Shown here: one piece after another, positions 5,252 through 6,519 of the stretch
Numbering within the stretch: position 1 is the stretch's first letter
Layout of the letters: every line of letters starts with the position of its first letter
NCBI GenBank assembly: GCA_000433635.1
Contig: HF997896.1
Coordinates: 1-6,519, forward strand
DNA: 6,519 nucleotides
Direction of reading: 5' to 3'
Source: Ruminococcus sp. CAG:254
GTDB taxonomy: Bacteria > Bacillota > Clostridia > Oscillospirales > Ruminococcaceae
Translations under genes and position numbers: made by a program
The notes under the pieces: model-generated
Told to the model about the DNA's origin: nothing
Databases searched by the model: none
Seen by the model: the letters and a program-made list of their open reading frames with translations, nothing else

Positions 5252-6247
5252 TTACTTCTTCTTTCTTCTGGTAACGGTAAATGCAGCACCTGCCAGAGAA
5301 ACGGCAGCGACTGCACCAACTACGATTGCACCAACGCTCAAGTCAGCGGTCTGGGTTGGGGTAGAAGTACTGGTTGGAGCGGAACTGCTGCCGCCCTTAC
5401 CGCTGTTATAAGAACCGTTGTTGTAAGAACCGCCCTTACCGCTGGTATCATAAGCACCATTGACATTAACGGTAGTAGTTGTAACGGTATCGCTGGTTGC
5501 TGTGGTTGTTACTGTTGGGTCGAAAGATTCCAAGCCTGTCAGTTGGAATGTCAACTGCAACTTATCAGTGATTGCTGCATTCTGTGCCAAGTAGCCATCT
5601 CCCGTTGCAGTTGCATCATACAAAACGACCCGTACATACTGGTTGCCAGTTGCATCGGTATAGGTATAGTTGACTGCATTTGCACCCATCGTATACGGAA
5701 CATCCGTCAAGAGGTCTGCACCTGTGGAAACCTTTGTAACTGCTGGTGTAAAGTTCGGGCAGAATGTCCGAATGGACTGCTTTGCATCCGGCAGGGCAAA
5801 ATCCAAATAAACATAATCCAACGCTTTGGATGGGTCTGTCAAATCACAGGAAATCGTGTAGGATTCCTGCAAGCTGTCGCTGCTGATGGAAAGCGGTACA
5901 GACGGTGCATCTTCCTTATCGCCATTAAAGGAAGCGTGCAGGGTTGCATTTACAGTTACCACCTGCAGCGGAACAGTTGTAGTTGTCGTGGTGGTTTCTT
6001 CACTGCCAGTGACTGCCGAATTCAGTGTTGTGGTGGTTTCCACATTGTTTCCGCCACTCAAATCTGTGGTTGTGGTAGTGGTCTGGGTGTCGTCCTGTGC
6101 TTCATACAGCGGAGTGGTAGCGACAACTTCCGCAACAGCCTTCCGGCTGTGGAAAATTTCTTCTGCCTGTACCGGAGCAGAAACTGCTACAGCACTGACC
6201 ATTAAAGAAGCTGCAAATGCAGAAACAGCAAGTATTGTTCTTTTCAT
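5252..6247 (-). CDS. Surface-anchored protein with CBM-like beta-domain (paralogue B)
   Basis: The 331-residue product has the same plan as its downstream neighbour, with extra linker sequence. Residues 1-28 are a signal peptide (VQA cleavage site). A Thr-rich stretch (about 54-92) precedes the beta-rich domain (~97-240), which the neighbour lacks. Matching blocks are DYVYLDFALP (144-153), YTMGANAVNYTY (185-196), VRVVLYD (205-211), DGYLAQNAAI (217-226) and LTFQLTGL (232-239). A second linker (about 245-296) is Thr-rich, then rich in Gly, Ser, Asn, Tyr and Lys with SGKGGS twice. The end is PTQTAD (297-302), a hydrophobic span (about 304-326) and RRKKK, 34 of 36 residues identical to the neighbour's. 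Likely cell-surface and possibly ligand- or polysaccharide-binding; no enzyme motif is seen. ATG 6247 follows GGAGGAG (6263-6257); an in-frame ATG at 6292 would put 15 residues before the signal peptide. Confidence 0.86.
   Translation of the reverse strand: MKRTILAVSAFAASLMVSAVAVSAPVQAEEIFHSRKAVAEVVATTPLYEAQDDTQTTTTTTDLSGGNNVETTTTLNSAVTGSEETTTTTTTVPLQVVTVNATLHASFNGDKEDAPSVPLSISSDSLQESYTISCDLTDPSKALDYVYLDFALPDAKQSIRTFCPNFTPAVTKVSTGADLLTDVPYTMGANAVNYTYTDATGNQYVRVVLYDATATGDGYLAQNAAITDKLQLTFQLTGLESFDPTVTTTATSDTVTTTTVNVNGAYDTSGKGGSYNNGSYNSGKGGSSSAPTSTSTPTQTADLSVGAIVVGAVAAVSLAGAAFTVTRRKKK
5391..5444 (-). repeat. 15-bp direct repeat in the paralogue B linker
   Basis: CCGCCCTTACCGCTG occurs at 5391-5405 and 5430-5444, 39 bp apart (13 codons), so the repeat is in frame and gives two SGKGGS units flanking a Tyr/Asn/Gly-rich piece. 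It suggests a small in-frame duplication lengthened the linker. Confidence 0.7.
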
Positions 6248-6278
6248 GAGAATCTTCTCCTCCATTTCAAGGGTTGTG

Positions 6279-6305
6279 TGCAGACGCTGCACCCCACTGT
6301 CTGCA
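6279..6305 (-). other. Leader hairpin of paralogue B
   Basis: TGCAGAC pairs perfectly with GTCTGCA around a 13-base loop, about midway in the ~77-nt leader and ahead of the ribosome binding site. It is the strongest of the leader hairpins here; no T-tract follows, so it is not a terminator. Confidence 0.5.
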
Positions 6306-6330
6306 ACGCATAAATTTCGAGTTTAGACCT

Positions 6331-6359
6331 ATTATAGCACACTTTTTCAGCCGTGTAAA
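6331..6359 (-). promoter_or_regulatory. Promoter of paralogue B with extended -10
   Basis: On the minus strand -35 TTTACA (6359-6354), 17 bp spacer, extended -10 TGCTATAAT (6339-6331). Transcription would start near 6324. Confidence 0.85.
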
Positions 6360-6362
6360 CCC

Positions 6363-6377
6363 ACATTGTGCACAAAA
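6363..6377 (-). promoter_or_regulatory. TTTTGTGCANNNTGT element upstream of paralogue B promoter
   Basis: TTTTGTGCACAATGT sits just upstream of the -35 and includes the perfect 10-bp palindrome TTGTGCACAA (6367-6376). Same offset from the -35 as in paralogue A, and a further GGG-TGTATTTTT block upstream is also shared. Confidence 0.45.
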
Positions 6378-6439
6378 TCGGGATGTATTTTTGTTCATTC
6401 TTCCATATTTTCAGCGAAAAATGTTGTTTTTTGGCTAGG

Positions 6440-6461
6440 AAATTCCAGAAAACGGGAATTT
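6440..6461. other. AT-rich inverted repeat near right edge
   Basis: AAATTCC (6440-6446) and GGAATTT (6455-6461) form a 7-bp dyad with an eight-base loop. There is no convincing T-tract (four T at 6459-6462, partly in the stem), so a terminator call is not supported. Confidence 0.3.
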
Positions 6462-6466
6462 TAGAT

Positions 6467-6503
6467 GCAGTTGCTTGCAAAGATACGAGCCGCAGGCAAC
6501 TGC
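6467..6503. other. Strong inverted repeat at the right edge
   Basis: GCAGTTGC (6467-6474) pairs with GCAACTGC (6496-6503), and four inner pairs including one G-T extend the stem to 12 bp around a 13-base loop. No T-tract follows on either strand. It may be a structured RNA leader or end, or part of a gene beyond the window; a short minus-strand frame ending in TAA at 6463-6461 and a plus-strand ATG at 6465 both overlap it, and neither is supported by a ribosome binding site or other signal. Confidence 0.4.
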
Positions 6504-6519
6504 GGTCGAGCTGGCTCAG

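Noticed and set aside
5231..6205. 324-codon plus-strand Cys-rich open frame
   Set aside because: Antisense to paralogue B; the Cys codons mirror GCA/ACA codons of the real gene.
6461..6517. C-terminal end of a minus-strand gene stopping at 6463-6461
   Set aside because: Only 18 codons visible, with no recognisable motif and no terminator after it; cannot be told from chance.
6465..6519. Plus-strand gene start (ATG at 6465, open to the edge)
   Set aside because: No ribosome binding site or promoter ahead, only 18 codons, and it overlaps a strong inverted repeat.
6505..6519. Resemblance of CTGGCTCAG at the edge to the start of 16S rRNA
   Set aside because: The bases before it do not match the conserved 16S start, so this is a chance short match.
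1..6519. Insertion sequence, CRISPR array or tRNA gene
   Set aside because: No transposase-like frame, regularly spaced repeats or cloverleaf with a T-loop was found on reading both strands.

Overview
The window looks like chromosomal DNA from a fibre-degrading Clostridia bacterium, most likely a cellulosome-forming Ruminococcus (Oscillospiraceae). That placement is inferred from a secreted glycoside hydrolase carrying a Thr-rich linker and a C-terminal dockerin, strong AGGAGG-type ribosome binding sites, sigma-A promoters with extended -10 boxes, and T-tract terminators. No 16S or other marker gene is present to confirm it.

Layout. Positions 1-223 (minus) hold the first 74 codons of an unidentified gene that runs off the left edge; its N-terminus is disordered and Pro/Gln-rich. 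A divergent control region (224-572) carries a promoter for each direction plus two dyad-symmetric elements. Positions 573-3389 (plus) encode a 938-residue secreted GH74 xyloglucanase-type enzyme with seven Asp boxes, a Thr-rich linker and a dockerin, closed by a strong terminator. Positions 3695-4012 (plus) encode a 105-residue protein with one membrane segment and a very acidic tail with ten cysteines. Two back-to-back terminators (4039-4134) separate it from two minus-strand paralogues, 4170-4994 and 5252-6247. Each paralogue has a signal peptide, a beta-rich CBM-like domain, Thr-rich linker(s) and a nearly identical C-terminal PTQTAD + transmembrane + RRKKK tail. The last ~140 bases contain hairpins and no gene I can support.

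Each of the five genes appears to be its own transcription unit, with its own promoter and, where visible, its own terminator, so this is a cluster and not an operon. A working picture (inference) is that the GH74 enzyme is secreted and docks to a cohesin scaffold to attack xyloglucan, while the paralogues sit on the cell surface and may bind polysaccharide or other ligands. The acidic Cys-rich protein has no assigned role.

The most unusual items are the paralogous surface-protein family with a tail conserved despite silent-site divergence, the small Cys-rich acidic membrane protein with a duplicated CxCx7C unit, the expanded second dockerin loop, and a TTTTGTGCA element placed identically upstream of both paralogue promoters.
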